Source: Ailanthus altissimus
Taxonomy: Eukaryota; Streptophyta; Magnoliopsida; Sapindales; Simaroubaceae
NCBI GenBank assembly: GCA_946807835.1
Contig: OX327694.1
Location: forward strand, 2,368,001-2,432,000
Direction of reading: 5' to 3'
DNA: 64,000 bases
Shown: positions 12,238-24,396 of the stretch, piece after piece
Layout of the letters: every line of letters starts with the position of its first letter
Numbering within the stretch: the first letter of the stretch is position 1
Notes under the pieces: model-generated
Seen by the model: only the letters and a program-made list of their open reading frames with translations
Database searches by the model: none
Told to the model about the DNA's origin: nothing
Made by a program: the position numbers and the translations under genes

Positions 12238-12245
12238 ATTTTATA
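12238..12245 (-). promoter_or_regulatory. TATA box of the exopolygalacturonase gene
   Basis: TATAAAAT on the minus strand lies about 70 bp upstream of the start codon, giving a short 5' leader. Position and sequence fit a plant core promoter. Confidence 0.6.
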
Positions 12246-13420
12246 GTGCACCATGCGAAGCTCTTGCCACAAACTTCTTCAACGAATCTTGAGCTAACTT
12301 TGTGGTGCATTTGCATAATAGCCGTAATGTGATGGCTCAACTTTCTTTATATTTTTAGCTTACATCAATTCTTTCTCATCCATATCAGCAAGTGGTAAAG
12401 AAAATTGTTCGAATCAAAAATCAAGGTGCGCGAGCTTTTTTTTTTAGCAATTGAAATTTGAAGCGGTGATATTAGAGTGAGGCTTAAGTGACCATTTTTA
12501 GTTAAAGGATTTTTGGCCATTAATTAACAATTTAAACCTTCTCACTTCCACTGTAAAATCAATTATTATTTTAAGGTTCCTCATTCAAATATAATCCCTA
12601 TTTAAAAATAGTTCTTACATATGCGAAACCTAATTTTTATATCAAGTTAGTTCCCACATAAATCATCCAATTGATAAAGTGGTATCTATTGCAATATTTC
12701 TAGTGATACATTTACTTACGAACTTAATTTATCTTGGATTAAGATACTTTAGTCATTAAAAAAAAACTATGTTATTGTCACATTCCAAATTATGTGCAGA
12801 GAGAGAAGTGTGTATGGTGAGAAGTTGAATTGATCAATTATACTTTCCAAGAACTGTTTGGTTTAATTCGATTTTATTTCGATTTTTGAATTCGATTACT
12901 AAACTTAGACCGACTGGTTCTTTTACATACTTGGGCTAAGTTTATGATTTTAGGTTTGGCCTACTTGATAAAGACATTTTTTTAAAAAAAATTGTTTTGG
13001 GCCTAAAATTAATATTTTGAGCCTAAATCAATTTTATTTTTTGTTATAATAATTTTTTTAATGATAAATTTTTTAATATTTACACCAATTAAATATGGAC
13101 TTTTTCATAATTAAATATACAATTATAAAATTTTATTTTGTATTAAATTAATTAATTAAATTATATTTTTAGTTGAGTAAATTAAAATTAAAATTTAATG
13201 TTGTACTTTAATTAATTAAAATTAAAATTAAATTTTATGCAAGATTCACTTTATAATTTCTATTAATTTATAGTTATGTGATAAATTAAATTATAATTCA
13301 ATTGTATAAGAATTCAATATTATTTTTAAATAATTTATATTCATGGGATAAATCAATTAAGCCAATTAAAATTATAATTCAATTATACAATAATTCATTT
13401 TCAAAAAAGCCCCCTTGATG
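12246..13420. other. Exopolygalacturonase upstream region, then AT-rich DNA
   Basis: No coding capacity is seen. 12246-12450 is the likely promoter-proximal region. 12960-13400 is very AT-rich, with repeated ATTAAATTA-like words. 12840-12960 resembles the GGTT/GGTTTGG-rich low-complexity sequence also seen at 30540-30600 and 61640-61740. Confidence 0.4.
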
Positions 13421-13424
13421 GCCC

Positions 13425-14640
13425 TTAGTCTAGTTTCCCTTGTTTAACATGAATAAAGGCATAGAAATAAAAAAAAATCCTCAGATGTTCATGGTTTGGA
13501 ATGTACTCGGACTATTTCTCTTATGATGTTTTGAAGTCTATTGTCGATGAAGAACTTTTATTTATTAGATAAGAGGTTGTCATTACTAATTTTGCTCAAT
13601 TTTTTTTGAGTAATCCAGTATTTAATAGCATATACCTTATTTTTTCTAGAATGATCCTATTCTTCCTTTTTGCAATGCTATTTTTTTGTGGAGTTTCCTT
13701 TACTATCTTATGCTTATAGATCTCATAATTGGCACAAATGCATCAAACTCGGAGTTATAAAATTCCAACCTATTATTTGTCTTGAGCCTTTTAACTATTT
13801 TCCTAGCTTGATTATCAAGCAATGCATTATATGTTTTAAAATATCAAATAGTCTTTAATCTTCAAAACATACACATATAGCTTCATTGAGCAATCATTTA
13901 TTAGGGTTAGGAAGTACCTAGCTCTATTTAGAGACTTAGTTTGTATAGATCCCTAAAGATCAGAATGAATATACTATTGAGTTAACTTTGTTGTGTGTTC
14001 TCCTTATGCTGAATTTCAACCAATGGGCTTTTTTTTAACACACAATGCTCACAAAACTTAGATTCCTAGTTTGTCTTTCCCAAGCACTCCCTAATCTTCA
14101 GGTTTCTTAAGTCTTTTTTCACCTAAATGTGCTAGCCTCATATGCCACATTTTGGAGTTATCTAAGTTACTCTATACTAATATAGAAAATGACTATTCAA
14201 TAGCATTTCCATTAACACACACAGACTATTAATCCTAATCTCTTTCATCAATACAAGTGACCCTTTTATAACTTTTAAGATTTCTTTTTCTGCCTTGAAA
14301 ATACAACCACTTTGTTTTAGTTTTCTTAAAGCGATCAAGTTCCTTTTAGACCTAGGATATATCTAACATCCTTTAACTCTCTGATTACTCTACCAGGATT
14401 CACTAACTTCTAATAACGTCTTTTGATGTAATCAATGTGATGACACTTTTATAGCCATTATTTGAGGGCAAGGCTCCATCCTCTTCTTGATATTTTTCTT
14501 TCATTCTTACTTTCATTCCAAATAGTCATTTTTTCTAACAAAATAAGCATTTTCCCCCTTTATTCCTGAACTTCGATTTGATGTTTTTCTTACCTTTGAT
14601 TCTCTTTTCTTAGTCCTTCCTCTAACAATTAGTCCTTCAC
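13425..14640 (-). pseudogene. Copia B protease-integrase region, heavily decayed
   Basis: On the minus strand, pieces match a copia polyprotein in order: a protease and GAG-pre-integrase part (LKDVRYIPRSKRNLIALRKL-like near 14360-14300, then ILKVIKGSLVLMKE), integrase zinc-domain remnants (KKAHWLKFSIRRTHNKV near 14060-14010), and the integrase C-terminus (YIPNHEHLRIF near 13510-13480, HVKQG at 13440). Stops and frameshifts are frequent. The element ends near 13425, before reverse transcriptase. Confidence 0.6.
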
Positions 14641-15237
14641 CATTTGTAATCTTTGGCCTTTATTTTCTTTGTTAATTCTTTTGAATTCAAAAAAACTTTA
14701 CATCGTTCATTGTCAAATATTTTTTTGCCGTACAAAAGAGTATCCACAAAGTGCTCATAACTTTGTGGCAGTGAGCTGAGCAAGATAATTACCTTATCTT
14801 CATCATCAATATTCACATCAATAGTTTCAAGATCAATAATGATCTTATTAAAACCATCAATATGATCTTTGATAGAACTCTCTTCCATCATACTCAACTA
14901 GTATACTTCTTCTTTAGATGTATTTTCTTGATTAAAGATTTGGTCATAGATATGGAATCCAATTTCTTTCATAATTCAATGATTGTCTTTTCATTTGTCA
15001 CTTCCTTTAGTACTTCCTTACTAAGCCTAAGGACAATAACACTTCTTGCATTCCTCATAATTTCAGCACGATCACCACTTGCCTTTGAAGATTTTATTTT
15101 TTCCATTTAAGTCAGATAAAACCTCTTCTTCAATTACAGATTCGAGCCTCTAACTAACTAAGAGTGTTTTTATTTTAATCTTTCAAAGATTAAAATTATT
15201 CTCGTCATTGAACTTCTTAATATCAAACTTGTGAGAT
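14637..15237 (-). pseudogene. Copia B gag (UBN2 type), broken
   Basis: The Gag start, MPSHKFDIKKFNDENNFNLW, begins at 15237 just inside the primer-binding site. The open part 14897-14637 reads SIKDHIDGFNKIIIDLETID, then DDEDKVIILLSSLPQSYEHF, the UBN2 Gag signature of copia elements. The segment between them is frameshifted. Confidence 0.75.
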
Positions 15238-15257
15238 GGCATTAGTATGATACCGAT

Positions 15258-15559
15258 TGTTGGAATGAATGAACCCAATTTAATATTTAGCCATAAAATC
15301 AAATTAAGAATAAAAAAATGAAAGAAAATTAATATAGAAAATACAAGATGATATACATGGTTCAATAAAGCCTACATCCACGGATCAATACAAGAAATAG
15401 TATTATTCAATCAAGATCAAAGATTTACATTCTTGATTACCTGAGCATATAGCACTCTAAAAATAAAAGAAAATGATAAATTGTAGAAGTTATATTAAGT
15501 TTCTCAAGTTCGAGTATTTATAAACCAATATACCAGCTTTCCCACCCAAAACTCCAACA
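15258..15559 (-). mobile_element. Copia B 5' LTR (302 bp)
   Basis: In minus orientation it starts TGTTGGAGTTTTGGG and ends CATTCCAACA, so the termini are inverted repeats. A TATA box (TTTATAAATAC, about 15523-15513) and the GTGGATGTAGGC block typical of plant copia leaders lie inside. Immediately downstream (15256-15240) CGGTATCATAC resembles the initiator-methionine tRNA primer site TGGTATCAGAG. No matching 3' LTR was found, which agrees with the truncation near 13425. Confidence 0.7.
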
Positions 15560-17126
15560 AATTTAACAAACTTTTTAAATATGTGTCGACATTTGATTCA
15601 ACTTAGACCCTTTAGTAAAACAATGGGTTTTCGACATTTTTAGACCTTTTGAGAACTAATCATTCTAGCCCTTTCGCTTTTAGTTAATTACTCTGAAAGC
15701 TATAAAACTTTCTTTTGCTTGTATTTAGGTCCTCGAAAACTTCATTCCTTTGGTCCCTAAAATAGTACATCTGACTCTATTATTAATTTTTAATCATCAT
15801 TTTACAATTAAGTAATCATCTTTGGCCACTACTCGACAGTTACACATTTAGATTGTACCCGTTACTTGTACATTAATGGATTAGAATAGGAAGATATAGT
15901 CTCCTTGCTTGGAGACTTAATTTGGGCACATTCAAAGTTGCAATGTCCCTTTGATTTTTTCTAACGCCATAAACTTTATACTAATTGTCTATTAGGGGCT
16001 TTTATGGTGTATCCTATCAAATTCCAAAGTCATGTCAGCCCTAATATCTAGTAATAATGAATTAGTTTTCTACAGTATGTTAACCAAATGAATTTAGTGA
16101 TGGATTAATCCTTAAGATTAGAGATGAGTGCGCTACAAGGGGATTATGAGGGTAGTTACTTTTAGAACGAAAATTTTAATGTTATGTATTATTTGAAAGG
16201 ATATATATATGTATATATTATATTTTGAATTTAGTAATATATATTTTTTTTTATGATTTAATTTCACGTGGTCATGTTTATTTTATCTATAATTTATTTT
16301 TTTATCAATAAATGTTATCGTTAACTAATTATGTTTTTAGAATTTATTATGGCTTGTAAATGATTATATTAAATATAAAAATATTATAATTAGAATAATT
16401 ATATTTCTATGATATTATTTATCAGTGGCTTTTAAACTACCATATATGTAACTTACCTTTAATTTAGTTTGCTCAACGCATAGTTAGATTATGCTATTTG
16501 ACTTGATTGAGCGATGCAGAAATTTTGGCAAGTGAGACCACAATTCTGCACTCTACATGTTCATGAGTTACTTTATCAGATAAGACCATATTTTCTTTGG
16601 ATACTAGTTTGGTGTAATTTTTCAGTAGATATATAGTATATGTTACATTTCTAGTATTACATTATGTATAAACAACTTTAGAACAAATTTTATGATAACT
16701 TATAATTTCAATACATGTTTTATATTTATTTACCATATAATTTTTTGTTATTTACTAGATGTAGACTTATCCAGATGTATGGATATATTAATTATATTAA
16801 AATATTATATATTTTAATTATTATATAAAATATATATTTTATTCTAAAAACTTATTGCTCTTTTTTTGAAAATTTTTCCTCCCTAAGTATTGCATAATTC
16901 AATAAGCCTAATTTGAGTCACATGACACTTCTAACAGATATTCATGTACACTAGCGTCATTATAAACCATGTAGTTGAGATGAAATATTTTTTTTGAAGA
17001 GAGTTGTAAATTATAATTACTATTTCCCCTAGAAATCAGATTAATCGTGGGCTTAACCCTATCCCCGAAAATAGCCCAAAGTAATGGGCCCAAATGTCCC
17101 ATTTAAAAGCCAGCCTAGAAAGACAA
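15560..17126. other. AT-rich intergenic DNA, no gene seen
   Basis: There is no supported feature. 16150-16860 is almost pure A/T with short ATATAT runs. Confidence 0.5.
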
Positions 17127-17131
17127 ATTAT

Positions 17132-17839
17132 ACTACAGATCCACTATTCAAGTTATTCTAGGTGTCCGTCACCATACTTTCTTGAGCCGGACTAAGTCTA
17201 GGTGTTGGGTTAACTCGGATATTCCTTAAGCTGCTCTTGGACTTTTTTTATCAAATACCCCCAAGTAGCCAAGCCATAGGTAACGCGAGTCAAACTAAGA
17301 CTACTTTTTCCTTATTAAGAAATGATCCTTAGAATCACGGGAAGAATCAATGCACGTTTCTCATAAGGTAAATGGCCACGATCTTCGGATCATTTAACTC
17401 ATAAGGTTAGTGGCCATAATCTCTAGATCATTCAATCTATAAGGACAATGGCCATAATTTTGGATCCCAATCACACCGAGCACGCTATTAAGGAGGAAAT
17501 AACCTGATCCTTCACCCACAAACTTTAGAAGTTACTCGAACAGAACTCAGCTATAAAAAGGGCATTTGAGCAATGGTACAAGTAATGCCATATTTTTGAA
17601 CAAAAAAACTCTTGAAAAATATCATCTTCAGATCACTGACTTAGGCATTTGGGGATTGTCACCACCACCATTGGGCTGGATCATAATAAAGCCTTCTTTA
17701 ATCTTGCAGGAAAAAGCCAGAGCAAGCCAATTCAAAGTCCACTTTTCAAGCACAACCTAACCCGACAGGATCCACCTTTATTCGCTCAAATATAAATTTA
17801 AAACTCATTAGCCTAGAGAATCATATTTTTGGGTCAACA
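17132..17839 (+). mobile_element. LTR-like relic, family G
   Basis: A TATA box (CTATAAAAAGGGC, about 17550-17562) precedes a leader with the ACTGACTTAGGCATTTGGGG block that is common in plant gypsy and LARD LTRs. The block ends GGGTCAACA, and ATTAT follows it (17840-17844) and also precedes it (17127-17131), a possible target duplication. The first bases do not read TG, so the 5' boundary is uncertain. A second, worn copy of the 3' part lies at 61255-61370. Confidence 0.5.
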
Positions 17840-17844
17840 ATTAT

Positions 17845-18317
17845 TGTTGTCTAATGAGTTTTAAAAGGCCAAAAATATAGCTAATGGTTTGAAATTTGCA
17901 AGATTGTCTCAATAGCGAAGACTGTATTGGGCTAAGCCCTTTCACCCCTAAGTGAACACACCCTAATCCTTGTTATAATGATGAAGTAACATATTTAATT
18001 ACCTTTCTTAAAATAAATTATATAATTATGTCTTCCAAGGAAAATGAACTCAATGGTATACTCATTTATTGGGCTGTCGTAACAGCCAGAGGCATTTTAA
18101 TTTAATAAACAACTGAAATAGTTAGTACACTTAATGGACATCTTCAACTTTTGACAATAATATATAAATTTAACTAAATTCATAATTTGAAAAAAATGTT
18201 GATGTTAATGAGATAAGTTTTTTTAAAAAATAATTTCAAACTTTAGTGATTTAAAATTGTGTTTGAATATGATTTTAAGTTGAAGAACAATGAGGAGTCA
18301 AAATGAGATTGATGATG
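17845..18317. other. Intergenic DNA, no gene seen
   Basis: No reading frame or repeat was recognised. Confidence 0.4.
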
Positions 18318-18970
18318 TGTTAGACTTATGAGAAAAGGACAAAAAAAATAAAAGTTAGAAGTAAGGAGGGGTTCAGAGTGCGACAAAAGAAGGTTCTAGC
18401 CTGTGGCGTTGTGGCGTCAACTTTTAAGGGTTTCCTGTTTTAAGTTGATTTCAATTAGTTTGAATCATTTTTGAATTTTCTTACATATGAACTCTTATTT
18501 CAACAAGAAATAAGATTTCTAAGGATGGATTAGAGCCTATACAAAATCTTGTAAAGCTATTAGAGAGGTAAGCAATCAAAGGCATATAAGAGAGTGCAGA
18601 AAAGAAGGCTTGTAGAGCTCTTGAGTATTGAGTATGTGAGAGAGTGCCACGAGAGTGCTTGAGTATTGTGTACAATAGAGTTCTGATAGATCATTTGAAG
18701 AGCTTGTTCTATTATTGTATTTTTTTTATCTCTTCTGAAAGATTTTTATAATCAAAGAGTTCATTATGAACTAAGTAATAAAGAAGTTAGGATTCAATAA
18801 TCTACCATGGATGTAGGCATTTGTTGTTGAACCAAATAAATTTCTTTTGTCTTGTGTGTAATTATTAATCTCTTTGTGTGTATGATCTTTTTTATTCTTA
18901 GTTCACTTATGAGCAAAATCTTATATGTGTGCTAGGATTTTAGGGTACTAAATTATTGACAAAAGGTGTT
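18318..18970 (+). mobile_element. Copia-like LTR relic
   Basis: It begins near TGTTAGAC. It contains the block ACCATGGATGTAGGCATTT followed by GTTGAACC, the same motif found in LTR B (15390-15350) and LTR family F (39140-39180). The plus orientation and lack of an adjacent coding domain make it an isolated LTR fragment. The right end is not defined. Confidence 0.45.
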
Positions 18971-19029
18971 AAGACACATAAAAATTTCAATACAAATTTA
19001 TAAAATTAATATATAAACAAAAATTATAT

Positions 19030-19170
19030 TATAATTAAGGATATTATTGTGAATACGCTGAAGGTAAAGCTTAGTATCAGTAATATCTACTAGTTTACGA
19101 AATAAATAGTAATACTTAATTGTTAAAGAATCTTTTGTTAAATATAACTATAGAAAGGGTAATTATATTA
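19030..19170. repeat. Dispersed AT-rich repeat, copy 1
   Basis: A stretch with AGCAGTAATA-, TAGATAGTAATGC- and TTAAGAAAT-like words in order is shared with 33855-34000 and 34840-35000. It has no coding capacity and its class is unknown; it may be part of a small non-autonomous element. Confidence 0.4.
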
Positions 19171-19544
19171 TTTTAATTCTATATTTAACTTTTTTCAACA
19201 CATATCAAATCAAATTAAAACATATGCCAAAAGAACCCATCATGTCACTATCTTTTTCTTGTTGATGACATGTCTCCTTTTTCAAAATATATTAAAATAT
19301 CAATATCTTAAAATATTAAAATGTTTAATAGAAGTAAATTTTTAGGGCTTCTCATTTCTTTTTTTTTTTCTAACGGCGGCCATCTTCACTTCTTCACAAA
19401 CTAGAAATTGAAACCATCTCATTTACAAAATTAAACCTTTCAACTTCTCAAAAAAGAGAAAAAAACAAATATTTTCATATTTCTACAGCAATCCATAACC
19501 CTTTTTTTTTTGGTGAAGTCATCATTGTCTATTTTGTTTTCATT

Positions 19545-20890
19545 TGGAGACCTATTTATTCTTCAAGACTTTATCTACATAGTGTTCTAGAGATAAAGTG
19601 AGCCCATCATTAGATGTTCTCATTACCTTAATTCCAAGAATATCATTAGCTTTTTCTATATCTTTCATATCAAATTTAGTTTATAAAAATTTCTTAGTCT
19701 CATTTATTACATCCATACTAGGATTGAAGATAAGCATATCATTCACATGAAGATATATGATGACATAATTCTTAATATCAAAGGTTTTAAAATATACACA
19801 TTTGTAAGAATCATTAATCATAAAACCATTTGATACTAGAGCATTGTCAAATTTCTCATGCTATAGTTTTGGTGCTTATTTCAAGTTATACAATGATTTT
19901 ACAAGTTTACACACTTTATATTCTCTACCAACACTCACATAACCTTTTGGTTGTTCTATGTAAATTTTTTCTTCTAAATCTCCATTTAAAAAGGCAATTT
20001 TTACATCCATTTGATGTCTGTGTAAATCATAAATTACAACTAATGTAACCAAGATTCCAATAGATGTAATTCTAGTTACAAGAGCATATGTAATCTAAGT
20101 CTTTCTTTTGTATGAACCATTTGACAACCAATCTTACTTTATATTTTTCAATTGAACTATCAGCTTTTATCTTCTTTTAAAGACCCATTTACAACTAATA
20201 GACCTAGTTCTAGGAGGCAAATCAACCACTTGCCATATATAATTACCTATATAGATTTGATTTCATCATTAATAGCCTCTAAAAAAAATATATAAATGAG
20301 CATCATGAGATGATATAGCCTCTTTATAGGTTTGAGGGTCCTCTTTTCTAAGAAAAAAAATAGAAATCATTACCAAAATCAATGGCTTTTCTTATTCTTT
20401 TCTTCTTCTAAGTTTATTATTAGAGCTTTCCAATGGATAATCAATATGTACCCTTAAATATGGATCATGTTTTCTCAAATTTGATTTTCTTAGAAAATAT
20501 AGTTTCAAAGAACTTTAAATGTAGATCATGTTTCCTCAAATTTAATTTTCTTAGGGAAAATGGTTTCAAAGAACTCTACATTTTTATATTCTATTATATT
20601 AAAAAAAAAAATCAGTGGTGTTCTTTGATACCAAGTATCTATGTGCATCATTATTCTAAGTATAATCTATAAACATACAATCAACTGTTTTAGGTCTTAT
20701 CTTTTTCTTTTTGGGATCAAGAATTAAAACCTTGATAAGATAGCCATACACTTTGAGATATAATAGATTAGGTTCATAACCTTTTTATAACTTATAAGGT
20801 GTAATTTCAGTTTTCTTGTATGGAATTTTATTTTATATGTGGCAAGTAATCAAAATTGCTTCTCCCCCACAAGTTTATAAGTGCCTCAGA
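19545..20890 (-). pseudogene. Copia C reverse transcriptase, 3' truncated
   Basis: The minus strand encodes RT blocks: HQMDVKIAFLNGD near 20012-19974, a decayed DD motif (VNDMLIFNPSMDVI near 19755-19715), and ANDILGIKVMRTSNDGLTL near 19650-19595. The sequence stops at about 19545, before RNase H. Stops and frameshifts are common. Confidence 0.65.
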
Positions 20891-20899
20891 AAAAATTAA

Positions 20900-21369
20900 A
20901 ATGCAATTCATCATGTCTTTCAATATTCTATTTTTCTTTCATCCACCCCATTTAAGTAAGGATAATATGGAGATATAATTTCATGTATAATTTTATTGTT
21001 CTTACAATAGGAACTAAACATATTAGACACATATTCTCTTCCTCGATCAGTTTTTAATCTTTTAATTTTTCTCTTAAGTTGATTCTCAACTTCTTGTTTA
21101 TAGATTAAGAACTTATCATATGACTTATCTTTATTTTTCAATAGATATATTTTGGTATATCTTGAGAAATCATCTATAAAAGTTATGTAAAATATTTTTT
21201 CTCCTCTAGTTATGATATCTTTAAGATTACCAATGTCATTATAAATAAAACTGAGTAATTCAATTTTTCCAAAAGTTATTGGCCTACAGCTTTTCTTAGT
21301 GGACTTTCCTTCCACATACACATCACATTTATGAACACTATCTAGGTTCATATTATGAAGTAAACTAAC
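20900..21369 (-). pseudogene. Copia C integrase core
   Basis: The open frame 21351-20920 contains FYITFIDDFSRYTKIYLLK, then IKRLKTDRGREYVSN, the usual copia integrase core with its catalytic Asp. The region of the catalytic Glu reads YPYLNGVDERK (usually PQQNGVAER) and is slightly decayed. It would join element cDNA to the target. Confidence 0.8.
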
Positions 21370-21654
21370 TCATTTCATTTTTCTTAAATAAAGATAATTC
21401 AAGTGGCCTAATCTATCATGCCATATATAAAAAGACTCAACAATATAAATTGAAGAAGTACTTTCATTAATAGATGTATTAAGTATATTTAGTTTGAATA
21501 AATCTTTGGAAGAATATCCCTTTTCAACAAATGTTTCACTCTTGGTCACTACAACTTTGTCCCCTTCAAGTGAGACTTTTATATTTGCCTTTCCAAATAT
21601 AAATATAGAAATAAAATTGTATCTAATATTTGAAACATGTAATACATTATTCAA
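21370..21654 (-). pseudogene. Copia C GAG-pre-integrase domain
   Basis: The frame contains ALHVSNI-like NNVLHVSNIRYNFISI, followed by YIWHDRLGHLNYLYLRKM, the zinc-domain His block upstream of integrase. Frame and stop breaks separate it from the integrase core. Confidence 0.75.
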
Positions 21655-21740
21655 AACAAGAAATTTTTTGAAGTTAGTTTGAGAAGAACTTTCCCCTTTT
21701 CCACCACAGGTACAAAATGAGAATCACTAAGATAAACTTG

Positions 21741-22743
21741 TTATTCTCTTTCTCGTGCTTGAATATAATCATGGAATGCACTCTTGTCACCATATATATA
21801 TCTTGTGGTTCTAGAGTCTATCACTCCTTTTATGTTGCCATTTGCGACCATGTTCACTTGAGAAACCACGACAATATTTATTACATCATCTCCCTCAACT
21901 AAATTGGCTTTAAGAGTTTTATTGTTTCCCTTCTTATCTATTTTTCTGTACTTGCTGATAGGCAAAATGATCACCCTTACTAAAAATAAAGCAATTATTT
22001 TTTTTTTTGAATGAGGGTTTTGAACTTTTAAGGTATGATTTATTTATGATTTTAGAATCATTCTCAACTAAATTGGTTTTAGAAATAATTTTCTTACCCT
22101 TTTCATTATTCTCTCATTGGCGATTCTTTTCTTTAATTCTAATATGTATAAATTGAATCTTTCAACTTCAAATATTTCCTTTTGTACTTTTTACTTTTCT
22201 GGTAATCTTTTCAAGAATTTGGTAATTTTTCAATGAAGCAACTAGCAACAAAAGGTTCAAGAAGAACAATCCCCCCATTCTTTAAATCATTTATCAAGAG
22301 ATGAAAATCATGTATTTGAGAAAACATTTTTTTCTTCAGACATTTTAATATTTAAAAAATTTACAATTACATACTTTTAGGCACCAACATCTCCAATGAC
22401 ATATTTTTTATTTAATTGTGCTAAATTTCATATACATTTTTATATGTAAAATAAACACCATATACTCATTAAAGAGAGTGTAGAGAATGATATTTCAGCA
22501 TACCTTATTTAGTTTGTTTCATTCGAAAAATTCTTTATTGTAATTTTCTGCATTGATGTTCGGAGGAATTTATGTTAAATATTCCATCATGCCCATCATA
22601 TTCAAGGTGTCAAACACACGATCTTGCCACCTTTTGAAGTGCTTCCCATCAAATGGAGAAAATTTTGTAGCCTTAGATAGTGATTTAGCTACTACCAACA
22701 ATGAAGAACCACTAGTTGCATTTGTAGAAATTTATTTTAAGAT
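21741..22743 (-). pseudogene. Copia C gag and protease region, broken
   Basis: From the LTR inward, a Gag start resembles SKATKFSPFDGKHFKRWQ (near 22690-22630), and further Gag pieces follow. The protease site at 21810-21785 reads IDSRTTRYIYGD where active enzymes have D-S/T-G. Several stops and frameshifts interrupt it. Confidence 0.65.
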
Positions 22744-23296
22744 TGTTAAGTATATAGCAGGTGTTTGGACACAACTTAGTTGGATGTCAAGATGTGCAAA
22801 GCACTATCCTTAAAACTATTTCTGCCTCTATAATGATAATAATCGAGGTACAAAAGAATTTGAATAGTAGTATAGTTTTTAGAATTCAATGAAAAATTAA
22901 AATTGTAAGAGTGCAAACCACATGCAATTTTCTTAGACTATAAAGAAGAACTTTGAGGAGAAGTTGATTAGTAGAGAAATTTGTGATCAAGAGAAAGAGA
23001 TTTATGTATGTTTTCAAATGAGATGTGCTTGCAATATATAGAGAGGAGATGTCTCTTTGGAGAGATGCAAAACCTCTTCAAAGGGTTACAACATTTGAGA
23101 AAGATTAGTGGCTCTTCCAAAAGTTACATCTCCAGCCTTCAACACTGCAATGCTTTTGAGTACTGCAATGCTCAAGCAATTTTTGCTTGAGCACCCTTTT
23201 TCCTTCCTTCTTCTTTTTCTCTTTTTGATTCTTTTCCTCTACTCTATGTCTTTGATATACATTAATTTATTTGAAATACTCTTATAAATTTTAACA
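22744..23296 (-). mobile_element. Copia C 5' LTR (553 bp)
   Basis: In minus orientation it starts TGTTAAAATTTATAAGAG and ends TATACTTAACA. A TATATATTGCAAGC promoter block and a GC-richer tract with TGCTTGAGCA/TGCTCAAGCA words (23150-23195) lie inside. A related LTR sits at 37208-37859 in the opposite orientation, which supports the ends. The Gag start follows directly. Confidence 0.7.
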
Positions 23297-24130
23297 GATT
23301 GTCTATTAAGACCATTTTATTCAGATAAAAAAATTTGAAAATAAAAAAGTCATACTTAGGGTAAAAATATTTAAAATTACTGGCTCTATTAACATATATA
23401 AAGCACAGATATTTTGTCCTCTCATTTCTAGTGGACCAGGTTTATTGTATCTATTTTTAGAGAGCCAATCAATCATATAAAGATTATTTTTCAATATTGA
23501 AAAGATTTTAACGGTATTGATAGGGTGATTATTTATATCTATCATGATTAGATTAATAGTTGAATATCATCGCTCTTAATTTTTTGATTTTATCGTTGTT
23601 GAACATTATCATTCTTAATTCTCTAATTTCATCCAACGATTCAAACTATTTCAATATTATACTAGGATTTTAATTCTAGTATCACAGAATGACACATCAA
23701 ATAAATTCATGTTTGACTAGTAAACGAGTCTAAGAAATTAGATTCGGGCTGTGTTCACAAAGTAAATGCCAGACGCACACCAGGAGTCCCTTTTTACTAG
23801 TAACTATTATCGTTTTAAACTTTATTAACCGAAAGACAGCTCAGAGTTGTGCGGCATTCACTTTCACAATAGTTCTTTAGCTGCAATAAACAAAACAAAT
23901 CATATTTAATTCCAATGAGTGAAGTGGATTGAAAATTTGTAAGGAAGTGTTTAGTTCTCCAGGTTTAATACATTCTTTCAATACATTTGGAATAAAGTAG
24001 ACCGTTATTACATACGAGCAAAATGGACTTCATGAATCATGATACTTCAAGCTATACATCTGTTAAATTCTGTCTCCGTGAAGTTTTCAGAAGCCTATTC
24101 ATATTGCGATCCGTCTGACAATTTTATTAT
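23297..24130. other. AT-rich intergenic DNA, no gene seen
   Basis: No coding or repeat feature could be supported. Confidence 0.45.
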
Positions 24131-24139
24131 AAGAAGACT

Positions 24140-24396
24140 GAAATATTTATAACAGCAAGCACATGAAGATTTACAAGTACTGGACTATTGTCCAGTAAAG
24201 CTCAACTTCATGGGATTTTATTAACCCTATCTGCTAGCGAGCTTGCAATGGGACATGTACCTCATGCACGCTTTTAATTCTTATGTTTCTTCTGATGTGT
24301 TAAGCTTTAATTCTTATGTTTCTTCTGATGTGTTAAGCTTTAATTCTTATGTTTCTTCTGATGTGTTAAGCATAACTTCGATTTCATGGTTTGGCT
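24140..24396 (-). other. GRP1 3' untranslated region with 33-bp triplication
   Basis: The part near 24170-24230 (around CTGGACTATTGTCCAGTAAAG) matches the reverse complement of GRP2 downstream sequence at 40835-40880, so homology extends past both stop codons. The 33-bp tandem repeat is unique to GRP1. Confidence 0.55.
24273..24371. repeat. 33-bp tandem repeat, three perfect copies
   Basis: The units are 24273-24305, 24306-24338 and 24339-24371, and they are identical to each other. They start TTTAATTCTTATG and end GTGTTAAGC. They lie in the 3' region of GRP1. The unit length is a multiple of three, so a plus-strand reading frame survives, but it is not a gene. Confidence 0.9.

Noticed and set aside
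12168..12272. Longer start of the exopolygalacturonase at 12272
   Set aside because: The extra 35 residues are not signal-like and would place the start upstream of the TATA box; MAKLNIL gives a normal signal peptide.
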